Positions 30,293 through 40,832 are shown, counted from the stretch's first letter. The stretch is DNA of 64,000 nt from Pseudomonas reactans (GCF_013385825.1 NZ_JACAPG010000002.1:342807-406806); one strand, 5' to 3'. Numbers and translations: made by a program. The notes: generated by a model not told the origin, from the letters alone.

Positions 30293-31221
30293 TTCAGGCT
30301 CGCCTGCATCGCCGCCGCCCCATCGCTGCCATCAAACGCCTTGACCCCAGCCAGCCAGCGCTGCAAATCCTCGGGATGGTCACGCAACCATTGCTTGGCC
30401 ACATCCTGCGGCGACTTTCGCTCCATGATCGGCACCATCAGCTGACTTTCCTGGGCGGCGGTGAAAGTGAGGTTTTCCAACAGGCGATTGGCGTTGGGGC
30501 AGCGCTCGGCAAAATCCGGGGCGGTGACGGTAGAGACGGTGGCGCGGCCCTCGTCGGGGCCGAACACGTCTTCACTGCCGGTGAGATAGGCCATCTTCAT
30601 ATTGATGTTCATCGGGTGCGGGGTCCAACCGACGAACACCACGAACTCCTTGCGGTTAACCGCACGCTGCACCGCCGCCAGCATCCCCGCTTCACCGGAG
30701 GCGACCAACTTGAAGCCGCCGAGGCCGAAGTGGTTGGTGTCGATCATTTTCTGGATATCGGTGTTAGCGCCGCTGCCTGGCTCGATCCCATAGATCTTGC
30801 CGCCCAGCTTGTCCTTGAAACGGGCAATGTCGGCGAAGGTTTTCAAGCCCGCATCCGCCACGTACTGCGGCACGGCCAGGGTGGCCTGGGCGTCGGCGAG
30901 ACTGGGCGTATCGAACACCTTGACCTGCTTGGCCGCCAGGAACGGCGCGATGTTGTTGTCCATCGCCGGTTTCCAGTAACCGAGGAAGATATCCAGGCGC
31001 TTGTCGCGGATGCCGGCAAAGATGATCTGCTGCACGGCGCTGGTCTGTTTGCTGTCGTAGCCGAGGCCATTGAGCAACACGTCGGCCATACCGGAGGTGG
31101 CGACCACGTCAGTCCAGCTGACCACGCCCATGCGGATGTTCTTGCAGGAGGCCGGCTCGGCGGCCATGACGTTGGCGCTGAGCAACGCGGCGCCGGTGAG
31201 GGTCAACAACAGTTTTTTCAT
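30289..31221 (-). CDS. Choline/betaine-type ABC transporter substrate-binding protein (ChoX/BetX-like)
   Basis: Periplasmic binding protein of 310 residues in the OpuAC-like family, with signal peptide (cleavage after V-M-A-A). Trp36 (V-S-W-T-D), Trp83 (G-Y-W-K-P) and Trp199 (V-G-W-T-P-H-P) fit the aromatic box that holds trimethylammonium groups in ChoX. No permease or ATPase gene is adjacent, as for the orphan proteins CaiX and BetX of P. aeruginosa, which use the CbcWV core encoded elsewhere. It is the first gene of a two-gene unit with the hydrolase. Confidence 0.88.
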   Translation of the reverse strand: MKKLLLTLTGAALLSANVMAAEPASCKNIRMGVVSWTDVVATSGMADVLLNGLGYDSKQTSAVQQIIFAGIRDKRLDIFLGYWKPAMDNNIAPFLAAKQVKVFDTPSLADAQATLAVPQYVADAGLKTFADIARFKDKLGGKIYGIEPGSGANTDIQKMIDTNHFGLGGFKLVASGEAGMLAAVQRAVNRKEFVVFVGWTPHPMNINMKMAYLTGSEDVFGPDEGRATVSTVTAPDFAERCPNANRLLENLTFTAAQESQLMVPIMERKSPQDVAKQWLRDHPEDLQRWLAGVKAFDGSDGAAAMQASLK

Positions 31222-31350
31222 GGAAGAGGTCTCACTCGGCAGCTTTATTGTAGGAGTGGCGTCTGACGCGCCGTATCCACAACCTTACCCAGCGAGACCT
31301 CGATAAAAGCGACCTGTGGCGACCGGGTTTTGCACCCAGGCGACAGACGG

Positions 31351-32151
31351 TCAGCCGTAGCGCCTCTGCCCCCACGCCAACAAACCTTGCAACAATTGCT
31401 TCAACACCACCTGCGTCGGCTCGGCCAGATCCGCTCGGTACCGGAACGGCTCGAACTCTTCCATATAGGCGCTCTGGCACAGCTCCAGCTGCACCGCATG
31501 GATATCCTGGGCCGGGTCACCGTAATGCCGGGTGATATGGCCGCCCTTGAAACGCCCGTTCAGCACATGGGTGTACTGCGGATGCATCGCGCAAATGGCT
31601 TCCAGTTGGCTGGCCAGCTCCGGATCACAGGCGGCGCCATTGAAAGTGCCGAGGTTGAAGTCCGGCAGCTTGCCTTCAAACAGGTGCGGGATCACCGAGC
31701 GGATCGAGTGCGCATCGAACAGCAAGGCGTAGCCGAATTCGGCCTTGAGCCGCGCCAGCTCTTCTTGCAGCGTACGGTGATACGGGCCCCAGACCTTTTG
31801 CAGGTAGCTGGCGCGCTCGGTCTCGCTGGGTTCCAGGCCTTCCTGGAACAACGGCACGCCGTCGAACAACGTGGCCGGGTACAGACCGGTGGTGGCGCCC
31901 GCGTACAGCGGCTTGTCGTCGGAAGGACGGTTAAGGTCGATGACGAAGCGCGAGTATTCGGCCGCCAAGGTGCTGGCCCCCAGCTCTTCGGCAAAGTCAT
32001 ACAACGTGGGGATGTGCCAATCAGTGTCCGGCAGGCTTTGCGCCTCAGAAATCAACCCTGCCTCGACCGCAGGCGTCAGGCGCAGGCCGGCGTGGGGCAT
32101 GCTGATCAGCAGCGGCACACGGCCTTGTTTGAAGTTCAGAACCTTATCCAC
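31351..32151 (-). CDS. hutG: N-formylglutamate deformylase HutG
   Basis: Last step of the five-step hut pathway: N-formylglutamate to glutamate and formate. It has 266 residues from a GTG start at 32151, supported by GAGGAG about 9 bases upstream. Marks of the family are S-M-P-H-A-G-L, the D-x-H-S-I-R-S metal/catalytic stretch (L-F-D-A-H-S-I-R-S), and a histidine cluster toward the C-terminus (G-G-H-I-T-R-H-Y-G). Last gene of the ten-gene hutU-hutG operon. The partner HutF, which makes N-formylglutamate, is at the other end of the locus. Confidence 0.96.
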   Translation of the reverse strand: MDKVLNFKQGRVPLLISMPHAGLRLTPAVEAGLISEAQSLPDTDWHIPTLYDFAEELGASTLAAEYSRFVIDLNRPSDDKPLYAGATTGLYPATLFDGVPLFQEGLEPSETERASYLQKVWGPYHRTLQEELARLKAEFGYALLFDAHSIRSVIPHLFEGKLPDFNLGTFNGAACDPELASQLEAICAMHPQYTHVLNGRFKGGHITRHYGDPAQDIHAVQLELCQSAYMEEFEPFRYRADLAEPTQVVLKQLLQGLLAWGQRRYG

Positions 32152-32163
32152 CAGCAGTACTCC

Positions 32164-33369
32164 TCAAACAGTGACATCGACGCCATGGCGTACGACGCGT
32201 TTATCCAGCTCGCCGCCCAGCCAATAGGCCAGGTCGGCGGGACGATCAATCTGCCAGGCGACGAAGTCCGCGACCTTGCCCACTTCCAGGGAGCCGTGGG
32301 TATCGCCCATGCCCAACGCAGTGGCGGCATGTTGGGTGGCGCCGGCCAGGGCTTCTTCCGGGGTCATGCGGAACAGTGTGCAGGCCATGTTCAGCATCAG
32401 GCGCACCGACAGCGCCGGCGAGGTGCCGGGGTTGAGATCGCTGGCGATGGCGATCTTCACGCCGTGCTTGCGCAGGGCGTCCATCGGCGGCAACTGGGTC
32501 TCGCGCAGGAAGTAGAACGCGCCCGGCAGCAGCACCGCGACGGTGCCGGAGGCGGCCATGGCAATGGCATCTTCTTCGGTCATGAATTCCAGGTGATCGG
32601 CCGACAGCGCCTGGTAACGCGCGGCGAGGCTGGAGCCGTGCAGCGACGACAGTTGCTCGGCGTGCAGTTTCACCGGCAGGCCGAGTTGCTGGGCAACTTT
32701 GAACACGCGCTCCACCTGTTCGGTGGAAAACGCCAGGTATTCGCAGAAGGCATCCACCGCGTCCACCAGCCCTTCCGCCGCCAAGGCCGGCAGCATTTCG
32801 GCGCAGATGTGCTCGATGTAGTCGTCGGCGCGGTCCTTGTATTCCGGCGGCAACGCGTGGGCCGCCAGGCACGTGGCGCGCACGCTGACCGGCAGCGCTT
32901 CGCCGAGGCGACGGGCGACGCGCAGCATCTTGCGTTCGTTGGCCAAGTCCAGGCCGTAGCCGGACTTGATCTCCACGGTGGTCACGCCGTCGCGTAGCAA
33001 ACTGCGCAGGCGCTTTTCAGCGCTGGCGAACAGTTCATCTTCCGTCGCGGCGCGGGTGGCACGCACGGTGCTGGCAATACCGCCGCCCTTGGCCGCGATC
33101 TCGGCGTAGCTCACGCCTTCGAGGCGCTGCTCGAATTCGCCGCTGCGGTTACCGCCGAACACCGTGTGGGTGTGGCAGTCGATCAGCCCGGGGGTGACCC
33201 ACGCGCCTTGCAGGTCATGCACCTGGGCGTAATCCGCCGTGGGTGCCTGGCTGCGGGGGCCGATCCACTCGATGAGCGAACCGACGGTCACCATGGCGGC
33301 ATCCTCGATGATCGAGTATTTGCCCTGTGCCATGGTTGCGACGTGGCAGTGTTGCCAAAGCGTTTTCAT
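32164..33369 (-). CDS. hutI: Imidazolonepropionase HutI
   Basis: Third step of histidine degradation: hydrolyses imidazolonepropionate to N-formiminoglutamate. It has 401 residues from ATG 33369 (a TTG directly before it has the worse position relative to GGGAGG). Metal-dependent amidohydrolase: [16 protein letters not shown] metal site, E-I-K-S-G-Y-G-L, the H-A-E-Q-L substrate motif and [10 protein letters not shown] metal Asp are all present. 12 bases separate it from hutG. Confidence 0.97.
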   Translation of the reverse strand: MKTLWQHCHVATMAQGKYSIIEDAAMVTVGSLIEWIGPRSQAPTADYAQVHDLQGAWVTPGLIDCHTHTVFGGNRSGEFEQRLEGVSYAEIAAKGGGIASTVRATRAATEDELFASAEKRLRSLLRDGVTTVEIKSGYGLDLANERKMLRVARRLGEALPVSVRATCLAAHALPPEYKDRADDYIEHICAEMLPALAAEGLVDAVDAFCEYLAFSTEQVERVFKVAQQLGLPVKLHAEQLSSLHGSSLAARYQALSADHLEFMTEEDAIAMAASGTVAVLLPGAFYFLRETQLPPMDALRKHGVKIAIASDLNPGTSPALSVRLMLNMACTLFRMTPEEALAGATQHAATALGMGDTHGSLEVGKVADFVAWQIDRPADLAYWLGGELDKRVVRHGVDVTV

Positions 33370-33384
33370 CAACGCCTCCCTAGA

Positions 33385-34794
33385 TTAACGATGAGACAAA
33401 GCCGGGTCGTAATGAACCTTGGCCGCTTGCCCGGCCGCGGGTTTGACCCACAGCAGGTAAGCCAGCACCAGCAGCACGATCCACACGGCACCGACCAGCA
33501 AAGCGGCCTGGGTGTCCGGGAAGTAGCCCAGCACGCCAAACACGAACAGCATGAACACAATGGCGGCCGCCGGCGCATAGGGCCAGAACGGCACGGGGAA
33601 TTTCAGTTCGGCCACCTGCTCTTTAGTCATCGAACGGCGCATGGCAACCTGGGTTAACAGGATCATCAGCCACACCCACACGGTGGCGAAGGTGGCAATC
33701 GAGGCGATCAGCAGGAACACGTTTTCCGGGATCAGGTAGTTGAGCACCACACCGCCGAGCAGCGCCGCGCCCATCACCACCACGGTCATCCACGGCACGC
33801 CGTGTTTCGACAATTGCGCAAAGCCTTTAGGCGCCTGCCCCTGCTGGGCCAGGCCGTACATCATGCGGCCGGCGCCGAAGATGTCGCTGTTGATCGCCGA
33901 AACGGCCGCCGAGATCACCACGATATTGAGAATGGTCGCCGCCGAGCCGATGCCCAAGTTGCTGAAGATCTGCACAAACGGGCTGCCCTGGCTGCCGATT
34001 TGTGGCCACGGATAGATGGCCATCAGCACAAACAAAGTCAGTACGTAGAACAGCAGTATACGCAGCGGCACCGCGTTGATCGCCTTGGGGATCACGCGTT
34101 GGGGGTCCTTGGCTTCACCGGCGGTGATGCCGATGATTTCGATGCCGCCAAAGGCAAACATCACCACGGCGAACGAGGCGATCAGGCCGCCGATGCCATT
34201 AGGCATGAAGCCGCCGTGGGCCCACAGGTTGCTGAGCCCACTGGCCTGGGTTTCACCTGCCGAATGGATGCCAAACAGCATGATGCCAAACCCGCCGAGG
34301 ATCATCGCCACGATGGCGCCGACCTTGAGCAGCGACAGCCAGAACTCCATTTCGCCAAACACTTTGACGTTGCACAGGTTCAGGCCGCCGATCAAAAACA
34401 CAATGCCGAGCACCCAGACCCAACGTGCGACTTCGGGAAACCAGAAGCCCATGTAGATGCCGAAGGCGGTCACGTCGGCCAGGCAGACGATGATCATCTC
34501 AAACGCGTAGGTCCACCCGAGGACAAACCCAGCCATAGGGCCAAGGTAAGTGCTGGCGTACTGGCCGAAAGAGCCGGAAACCGGATTGTGCACGGCCATT
34601 TCGCCGAGGGCGCGCATGACCATGAACACGGCGGCGCCGCCGATCAGGTAGGCCAGCAGCACGGCGGGGCCGGCCATCTGGATGGCGGAGGCAGAGCCAT
34701 AGAACAGCCCGGTGCCGATCGCGGAACCGAGTGCCATGAAGCGAATATGTCGGGCGCTGAGCCCGCGTTTCAAACCCTTTTCTTGCTGGTGCAT
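33385..34794 (-). CDS. hutT: Histidine permease of the amino acid-polyamine-organocation family (HutTh)
   Basis: Inner-membrane secondary transporter of 469 residues with about 12 TM helices. The N-terminal [13 protein letters not shown] motif and [12 protein letters not shown] are typical of the APC family of aromatic/histidine and proline permeases. In SBW25 the gene in this place (hutTh) is the main histidine uptake system. It lies between hutH2 and hutI in the operon; a REPIN separates it from hutH2. Confidence 0.92.
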   Translation of the reverse strand: MHQQEKGLKRGLSARHIRFMALGSAIGTGLFYGSASAIQMAGPAVLLAYLIGGAAVFMVMRALGEMAVHNPVSGSFGQYASTYLGPMAGFVLGWTYAFEMIIVCLADVTAFGIYMGFWFPEVARWVWVLGIVFLIGGLNLCNVKVFGEMEFWLSLLKVGAIVAMILGGFGIMLFGIHSAGETQASGLSNLWAHGGFMPNGIGGLIASFAVVMFAFGGIEIIGITAGEAKDPQRVIPKAINAVPLRILLFYVLTLFVLMAIYPWPQIGSQGSPFVQIFSNLGIGSAATILNIVVISAAVSAINSDIFGAGRMMYGLAQQGQAPKGFAQLSKHGVPWMTVVVMGAALLGGVVLNYLIPENVFLLIASIATFATVWVWLMILLTQVAMRRSMTKEQVAELKFPVPFWPYAPAAAIVFMLFVFGVLGYFPDTQAALLVGAVWIVLLVLAYLLWVKPAAGQAAKVHYDPALSHR

Positions 34795-34838
34795 TTCTCT
34801 TCCCTAATTATTCTTATCCTGAGAAAAACGGGATGCCT

Positions 34839-34940
34839 CTGTAGGAGCGAGCTTGCTCGCGAAGAACCTGAGAACGCCAAGGGGTGCCAGGCTACCCGCG
34901 TCATCGTTGGCGATTTTCGCGAGCAAGCTCGCTCCTACAG
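34839..34940. repeat. REPIN (GAGCGAGCTTGCTCGCGAA type) between hutH2 and hutTh
   Basis: Left arm CTGTAGGAGCGAGCTTGCTC and right arm ending GCTCCTACAG; loop about 55 bases. It begins 45 bases upstream of the hutTh ATG and ends 18 bases after the hutH2 stop, inside the hut operon. Its loop resembles that of the REPIN at 21161-21260 (both contain GCGTCATCGTTGGCGATTTTC), so the two are recent copies of one element. Confidence 0.95.
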
Positions 34941-34957
34941 TGGAAGCGGTGTTGCGG

Positions 34958-36496
34958 TTACAGGCTTGGCAGCAGCTCGGCCGGCACCAGCTCATTCAAG
35001 CAGCGGCTGGCCAACAACTCGCTGGCGGCGTTGATGTCCGGCGCAAAGAAACGGTCCTTCTCATAGAACGCCACTTTGTCGCGCAGAATCCCACGCGCTT
35101 TTTCCAGTGCAGGCGAGGTTTTCAGGCCTTCGCGCAGGTCCAGGCCCTGGCACGCGGCCAGCCATTCCACAGCGAGAACGCCACGGGTGTTCTCGGCCAT
35201 TTCCCACAAACGCTTGCCCGCAGCCGGGGCCATGGACACGTGGTCCTCCTGGTTGGCCGAAGTCGGCAAGCTGTCGACGCTATGGGGATGGGCCAACGCC
35301 TTGTTTTCGCTGGCGAGCGCGGCGGCGGTCACCTGGGCGATCATGAAGCCGGAGTTCACACCGCCATTGCCCACCAGGAACGGCGGCAGTTGCGACATGT
35401 GCTTGTCCATCATCAGCGAGATACGGCGCTCGCTGAGCGAACCGATTTCGGCGATGGCCAGCGCCATATTGTCGGCTGCCATGGCCACTGGTTCGGCGTG
35501 GAAGTTGCCACCGGAAATCACGTCACCTTCGGCGGCAAAGACCAGCGGGTTATCCGACACGGCGTTGGCCTCTACCACCAGCACCTCGGCGGCCTGGCGG
35601 AACTGGGTCAGGCACGCGCCCATGACTTGTGGCTGGCAGCGCAGCGAGTACGGGTCCTGCACCTTGTCGCAGTTCTGGTGCGACTGCGACACCTGGCTGC
35701 TTTCGCCCAGCAGGTGACGATAGGCCGCTGCCGAATCGATCTGCCCACGCTGGCCGCGTGCGGCATGAATGCGTGCGTCGAAGGGTGAGCGCGAACCCAG
35801 CACCGCTTCCACGGTGAGTGCGCCACACGCCAGGGCGCCGGCGAACAGGTCTTCACCTTCGAACAGGCCACGCAGGGCGTACGCGGTGGATACCTGGGTG
35901 CCGTTGAGCAGCGCCAGGCCTTCTTTGGCGGCGAGGGTCAGCGGCGTCAGGCCGGCGACTTTCAGCGCCTCGGTGGCTTCCAGCCACTCACCTTTGTAGC
36001 GCGCCTTGCCTTCGCCCAGCAGCACCAGGGACATGTGCGCCAATGGAGCCAAGTCACCGGAGGCACCGACCGAACCCTTCAACGGAATATGCGGGTACAC
36101 CTCGGCGTTGATCAGCGCGATCAGCGCGTCGATCACCTGGCGGCGGATCCCGGAGAACCCACGGCTAAGGCTGTTGACCTTGAGCACCATGACCAGCCGC
36201 ACCAGCGCATCGCTGATCGGCTCACCGACACCGGCAGCATGGGACAGCACCAGGGAACGCTGGAGGTTTTCCAGGTCTTCGCTGGCGATGCGGGTCGAGG
36301 CCAGCAGGCCGAAACCGGTATTGATGCCATAGGCAGTGCGGTTCTCGGCGAGAATCTGCTCCACGCAGGCAACACTGGCTTCGATCTGCGCCGTGGCGCT
36401 GTCATCCAGACTGAGGGTTACCGGCTGCTGGTAGATGGCTCGCAGTTGGGCAAGGCTCAGTTGGCCTGGAATCAGGTTTAGCGCAGTCACATTCAT
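34958..36496 (-). CDS. hutH2: Histidine ammonia-lyase HutH2 (functional type)
   Basis: First step of histidine degradation: histidine to urocanate and ammonia. It has 512 residues; AAGGAG sits just before the ATG. The MIO cofactor-forming triad Ala145-Ser146-Gly147 is intact in G-S-V-G-A-S-G-D-L, and the other active-site marks are present: Tyr56 region (Y-G-I-N-T-G-F-G), N-G-T-Q-V-S-T, Q-D-P-Y-S-L-R with Tyr283, and Q-E-D-H-V-S-M. It follows hutH1 in the operon with 32 bases between them. Confidence 0.97.
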   Translation of the reverse strand: MNVTALNLIPGQLSLAQLRAIYQQPVTLSLDDSATAQIEASVACVEQILAENRTAYGINTGFGLLASTRIASEDLENLQRSLVLSHAAGVGEPISDALVRLVMVLKVNSLSRGFSGIRRQVIDALIALINAEVYPHIPLKGSVGASGDLAPLAHMSLVLLGEGKARYKGEWLEATEALKVAGLTPLTLAAKEGLALLNGTQVSTAYALRGLFEGEDLFAGALACGALTVEAVLGSRSPFDARIHAARGQRGQIDSAAAYRHLLGESSQVSQSHQNCDKVQDPYSLRCQPQVMGACLTQFRQAAEVLVVEANAVSDNPLVFAAEGDVISGGNFHAEPVAMAADNMALAIAEIGSLSERRISLMMDKHMSQLPPFLVGNGGVNSGFMIAQVTAAALASENKALAHPHSVDSLPTSANQEDHVSMAPAAGKRLWEMAENTRGVLAVEWLAACQGLDLREGLKTSPALEKARGILRDKVAFYEKDRFFAPDINAASELLASRCLNELVPAELLPSL

Positions 36497-36528
36497 ACTC
36501 CTTTTGAATTGTTCTTTTGAATAAGTGT

Positions 36529-38037
36529 TCAGTGCAAATTCGGTAAGTCGGTGTTTTTGAGCAGTTGGGCAGCGGCCGCAATGTCCGGCGCCAGCCAGCG
36601 GTCTTGCTCGTAGGCCGGCACCACTTCACGCAACAGGCGCCAGGCGCGGTCGGTGCCAGCGCCGAAGCGCTGGTCCTTCAAGAATTCGAACGCCTGGGCC
36701 GCCAGCAAGTACTCGATGGCGAGGATCTGCGTCACGTTGGCCAACACCTGGTGCAGCTTGAGCGCCGCATTGGTGCCCATGCTCAGGTGGTCTTCCTGCA
36801 GTCCCGAGGTGACGAAGTTGTCGAGCACCGCCGGTTGCGCCAACTGGCGGTTTTGCCCACACAGCGAGGCGGCGACGTACTGCACGATCATCATCCCGGA
36901 GTTGACCCCAGGGTTGCTCACCAGGAACGCCGGCAAGCCGCTGACGTGCGGGTTGATCAGGCGGTCCAGGCGACGTTCGGCCACCGAGCCGATTTCGGCC
37001 ATGGCGATCGCCAGCATGTCCGCCGCCAATGCCACGGATTGTCCGTGGGGGTTGGCCTGGGACACTACGCGGTAATTGTCTGGCGTACCGAGTACCAGCG
37101 GGTTGTCGGTGGCGCCGTTGAGCTCGGTCTCGATCTGGCGCGTGGCGTGTTCCACCTGGTCGCGGGCCGCGCCGTGGATCTGCGGGATCGAACGGATACT
37201 CAGCGCGTCCTGGGTACGAAGGCCTTTGCTGCTGGCGATCACTTCGCTGCCATCGAGCAAGGCACGCAGGTTGATGCCGACTTGCTGCATGCCTGGATGA
37301 GGTTTGAGGGCGATGATTTCCTCGTCAAACGCGTCGATCTGCCCGCGCTGTGCCTCGAAGCTCATGGCGCCGATCACGTCGGCCCATTGCAGCAAGTGAT
37401 GGGCGTCGGCCAGGGCGAGGCAGCTCAGACCGGTCATGCACGGCGTGCCGTTGACCAGGCACAGGCCGTCTTTGGCGCCGAGCACGACCGGATGCAATCC
37501 TTCCGCGCTTAAGGCCTCTTGAGCCGGAACGATGCGGCCTCGGTAACTCACATTGCCCACGCCCAACAAGGCCACGCCTACATGGGCCATATGGGTCAGG
37601 TAACCCACCGAACCCTGGGACGGCACTTGCGGTGTGATGCCGTGGTTGAGCAGCGCCAGCAACGAATGCACCACCTGGGGATGCAGGCCGGATTTGCCGT
37701 GGCTGTAGTTGATGATCGCCGCGCAGATGATCGCGCGGGTCTGCTCGTCGCTCAGCGCCGGGCCGACGCCGCAGGCATGGCTCAGCAAGGTATTGCGCGA
37801 CAGCTGGCTGAGTTGTTCGCCCTTGAGCGACACATTGCACAGCGCGCCCAGGCCGGTGTTCACGCCATAGGCGCGCTCACCGCTGGTGACGATGCGCTGC
37901 ACGATGGCCTGGGCATTGTCGATGCGCGCCCAGGCCTGGCCCGAGAGTTCAAGCACCGCGCCGTGGCGGGCCACGGCGACGACGTCCTGCCAGCGCAGCG
38001 GGGCGTCGGCAATGATGATTTTTTCAGCCTGGAACAT
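36529..38037 (-). CDS. hutH1: HutH1, histidine ammonia-lyase homologue lacking the MIO triad
   Basis: A 502-residue member of the HAL/PAL family, read from ATG 38037 (AGAGG upstream; longer in-frame starts unlikely). The reading frame is intact from end to end. The segment that should read G-S-V-G-A-S-G-D-L reads G-S-V-G-Y-L-T-H (residues 142-149): the Ala-Ser-Gly triad that cyclises to the MIO electrophile is missing, as if three residues were deleted. The Q-D-P-Y-S stretch is Q-D-A-L-S (275-279), losing the catalytic Tyr. Q-E-D-H-L-S-M, N-G-T and Y-G-V-N-T-G are kept. It should not work as a normal ammonia-lyase. In SBW25 one of the two hutH copies is reported to be non-functional. It may be a structural or regulatory partner of HutH2, or bind histidine or urocanate. 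Confidence 0.93.
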   Translation of the reverse strand: MFQAEKIIIADAPLRWQDVVAVARHGAVLELSGQAWARIDNAQAIVQRIVTSGERAYGVNTGLGALCNVSLKGEQLSQLSRNTLLSHACGVGPALSDEQTRAIICAAIINYSHGKSGLHPQVVHSLLALLNHGITPQVPSQGSVGYLTHMAHVGVALLGVGNVSYRGRIVPAQEALSAEGLHPVVLGAKDGLCLVNGTPCMTGLSCLALADAHHLLQWADVIGAMSFEAQRGQIDAFDEEIIALKPHPGMQQVGINLRALLDGSEVIASSKGLRTQDALSIRSIPQIHGAARDQVEHATRQIETELNGATDNPLVLGTPDNYRVVSQANPHGQSVALAADMLAIAMAEIGSVAERRLDRLINPHVSGLPAFLVSNPGVNSGMMIVQYVAASLCGQNRQLAQPAVLDNFVTSGLQEDHLSMGTNAALKLHQVLANVTQILAIEYLLAAQAFEFLKDQRFGAGTDRAWRLLREVVPAYEQDRWLAPDIAAAAQLLKNTDLPNLH

Positions 38038-38053
38038 GGTTGACCTCTTCAAT

Positions 38054-38878
38054 TCAAACCACCGCCGCCCGCCGCTGAACAAACCGATCCACATATTCAT
38101 CCGCCGGCGAATGCAGGATCTCCCGAGGGGTGCCGACCTGGATCAGCTTGCCGTCCTTGAGGATCGCAATGCGGTTACCGATGCGCACGGCCTCGTCGAG
38201 GTCGTGGGTGATGAACACGATGGTTTTGTGCAGGGTCTTTTGCAGCTCCAGCAACTGGTCCTGCATCTCGGCGCGAATCAGCGGGTCGAGGGCGCTGAAG
38301 GCTTCGTCCATCAGGATGATGTCGGTGTCGGCCGCCAAGGCGCGGGCCAGGCCAACGCGCTGGCGCATGCCACCGGAAAGCTGGTGCGGGTATTTGTTTT
38401 CGTAGCCCTTGAGGCCCACGGTTTCGATCCAATGCAAGGCACGCTCGGTGCAGACTTGCTTGGTTTCGCCACGTACCTTCAGGCCGTAGGCGACGTTGTC
38501 GAGCACGCTCTTGTGGGGCAACAGGCCGAAGCTCTGGAACACCATGCTGATCTTGTGCCGACGGAATTGGCGCAGGGCTTCCATGTCCAGTTGCAGGATG
38601 TCTTCGCCGTCCACCAGGATCGCGCCGCTGGTGGGGTCGATCAGGCGGTTGAAGTGACGCACCAGCGTGGACTTGCCAGAACCCGACAGGCCCATGATCA
38701 CGAAGATCTCGCCAGTGCCGATGCTCAGGGACAAGTCGTTCACGCCGACCACGCAGCCGGTCTCGGCCAGCACCTGGTCCTTGGTCTTGCCCTGGCCGAT
38801 CAGCGACAGCGCGTCCTTGGAGCGGGCGCCGAAGATCTTGAAGACGTTTTTAACTTCGATTTTGCTGACAGTAGTCAT
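38054..38878 (-). CDS. hutV: HutV, ATPase of the hut ABC transporter
   Basis: ATP-binding protein of 274 residues of the quaternary-amine/OpuA type. Walker [11 protein letters not shown]-loop V-F-Q-S-F-G-L-L-P, signature L-S-G-G-M-R-Q-R-V and Walker [13 protein letters not shown]. The long N-terminal part ([11 protein letters not shown]) is usual for ProV-like proteins. It overlaps hutW by 4 bases. Confidence 0.95.
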   Translation of the reverse strand: MTTVSKIEVKNVFKIFGARSKDALSLIGQGKTKDQVLAETGCVVGVNDLSLSIGTGEIFVIMGLSGSGKSTLVRHFNRLIDPTSGAILVDGEDILQLDMEALRQFRRHKISMVFQSFGLLPHKSVLDNVAYGLKVRGETKQVCTERALHWIETVGLKGYENKYPHQLSGGMRQRVGLARALAADTDIILMDEAFSALDPLIRAEMQDQLLELQKTLHKTIVFITHDLDEAVRIGNRIAILKDGKLIQVGTPREILHSPADEYVDRFVQRRAAVV

Positions 38879-39726
38879 TTGCTCGCCTCATGCCGTGGAC
38901 GACCATAGGCCTGGGTAATGCGGTCGATGACCACTGCGAGAATCACGATCGCCAGCCCGGCTTCGAGGCCACGGCCGACGTTGAGGGTCTGGATGCCGAC
39001 GAGCACGTCTTCACCCAAGCCACGGGCACCGATCATCGAGGCGATCACCACCATCGACAGCGCCATCATGGTGGTCTGGTTGATACCGGCCATGATGCTC
39101 GGCAACGCCAACGGAAGTTGCACACCGAACAGTTGCTGCCAACGGTTGGCACCAAAGGCGTTGATGGCTTCCATGACTTCGCCATCGACTTGGCGAATGC
39201 CCAGGTCAGTGAGGCGGATCAGCGGCGGCGCGGCGTAGATCACCGTGGCGAAGATCGCCGGGACCTTGCCCAGGCCGAACAACATCAGCACCGGAATCAG
39301 GTACACGAAACTCGGCATGGTCTGCATGATGTCGAGCAGCGGCATCAGCACCGAGCGCAGGCGATTACTGCGTGCGGACAGGATGCCCAACGGCACGCCG
39401 ATCAGCACCGAGATCACCGTGGCGACCATCATCAAGGCCAGGGTCTGCATCAGCTTGTCCCACAGGCCAACCGCGCCCACCAGGAACAGCAAACCGACGA
39501 TCACCGCCGTGGTCACCACCTTGCGGGTGGCGTGCCAGGCGACGCCGCCGACGATGGCCAGCATCAGCCACCAGGGCGCTGCGCGCAGCAACCCTTCCAG
39601 GTTGACGATGGCCCAAAGCAGGGTGTCGGAAATGTGCCGGAACACATCGCCGTAGTTGGTGACCAGTGAATCCACCCAACCGTTGACCCAGTCGGCAATG
39701 GAAAACGTAAAACTCTCAGGAAACAT
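38875..39726 (-). CDS. hutW: HutW, permease of the hut ABC transporter
   Basis: Inner-membrane permease of 283 residues resembling ProW. About six TM helices; the motif [14 protein letters not shown] is the EAA loop that contacts HutV. The N-terminal 50 residues ([11 protein letters not shown]) are an extension typical of ProW. Part of hutXWV, which in SBW25 contributes to histidine uptake. Confidence 0.95.
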   Translation of the reverse strand: MFPESFTFSIADWVNGWVDSLVTNYGDVFRHISDTLLWAIVNLEGLLRAAPWWLMLAIVGGVAWHATRKVVTTAVIVGLLFLVGAVGLWDKLMQTLALMMVATVISVLIGVPLGILSARSNRLRSVLMPLLDIMQTMPSFVYLIPVLMLFGLGKVPAIFATVIYAAPPLIRLTDLGIRQVDGEVMEAINAFGANRWQQLFGVQLPLALPSIMAGINQTTMMALSMVVIASMIGARGLGEDVLVGIQTLNVGRGLEAGLAIVILAVVIDRITQAYGRPRHEASK

Positions 39727-39797
39727 ATCGTGCTCTCGATCCAGTGGGTTGTGGCTGGGCGTCCGGTTGCCGGTGAAGGCAACCGGAAACGCTCAAC

Positions 39798-40763
39798 CTA
39801 CAAGGCCGCGTCGATTTTCTTGGCTGCGTCGTCGCTCACCCATGCGTGCCAGACTTCAGGATGTTCCTTGAGGAAAATTTTCGCCAGTTTTGGCGACTCA
39901 ATTCGCTCCTTGGCCATGCGACCCAGGTTCTGGTTCAGCAGGTCGATCGGCAGGTTGACCTTTTCCAGCACGGCCACCAGTTCCGGGGCTTGCTCGTGGA
40001 AGGTCTTGGACAGGCCGACCTTGATGGTCACGCTCTTATCCACACCGGGTTTTTCTTCCAGCTTGACCAGGTCGACCTGGCCCATCAGCGGGGTTGGCGA
40101 CCAGTAGTAGAACAGGATCGGCTCGCCACGCTTGTAGCTCGACAGCACCGCCGCATCTAGCGCCGGGCCGGTGCCTGGGCGGAAGTTGGTGTAGGAATTT
40201 TCCAGGCCGTAGCTTTTCAGCATTTCGCTGTTGTCCAGCTCGCAGGTCCAACCGGCCGGGCAGTTGTAGAAACGGCCTTTGGAGGGCTCTTCCTGGTCCT
40301 TGAACACCGCGGCGTACTTGGCCAGGTCAGCAATGTTTTTCAGGTCGGGGGCCTTGGCTTCCAGCTTGCGCTTGGCATCGCCTTCGATCACATAACGCGG
40401 CACGTACCAGCCTTCGATGGCACCGACTACCGGGGCGCCGACGCCGACGACTTTGCCGGCCTTCTCGGCCTTGTTCCAGACTTCACTGCGGCCCACCCAC
40501 TCTTCGGCAAAGACCTGGATGTCGTTGCTGCTCAGGGCGTTTTCCATGGTGATGGAGTTGCCCGGCAGGCTGTCGGTTTTGCAGTCGTAGCCTTTTTCCA
40601 GCACGGTTTGCAGGATGTCGGTGAGCAACATGCCGCTTTCCCAGTTCAGGCCTGCGAATTTCACCGGCTTGCCGGATTCGCACCAGCCGGCCGCCTGGGC
40701 GCCGACGCTCGCCAGCAAGCCCGTAGAGAACAGTGTGGCCATCAGGGTCTTATGCATTTTCAT
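39798..40763 (-). CDS. hutX: HutX, periplasmic binding protein of the hut ABC transporter
   Basis: Secreted binding protein of 321 residues from ATG 40763 (GGGAG upstream). Signal peptide with cleavage near G-A-Q-A-A-G, then an OpuAC-type fold (W-E-S-G-M-L-L-T-D-I-L, A-E-E-W-V-G-R-S, Y-Y-W-S-P-T-P-L). First gene of hutXWV, 34 codons of spacing before hutW hold nothing else. Confidence 0.94.
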   Translation of the reverse strand: MKMHKTLMATLFSTGLLASVGAQAAGWCESGKPVKFAGLNWESGMLLTDILQTVLEKGYDCKTDSLPGNSITMENALSSNDIQVFAEEWVGRSEVWNKAEKAGKVVGVGAPVVGAIEGWYVPRYVIEGDAKRKLEAKAPDLKNIADLAKYAAVFKDQEEPSKGRFYNCPAGWTCELDNSEMLKSYGLENSYTNFRPGTGPALDAAVLSSYKRGEPILFYYWSPTPLMGQVDLVKLEEKPGVDKSVTIKVGLSKTFHEQAPELVAVLEKVNLPIDLLNQNLGRMAKERIESPKLAKIFLKEHPEVWHAWVSDDAAKKIDAAL

Positions 40764-40832
40764 TGTTGTGACGCTCCCAATCTTGAAATGGATTACGGCA
40801 GTCAGTAGGCATCCTGCCCTGTCCACGTCCCA

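Noticed and set aside
31249..31275. TGTAGGAGTGGCGTCTGACGC, a REP-like single arm upstream of the choline-type binding-protein gene
   Set aside because: It shares only the GTAGGAG end with the REPINs and has no inverted partner; possibly an old remnant, but not supportable as a feature.
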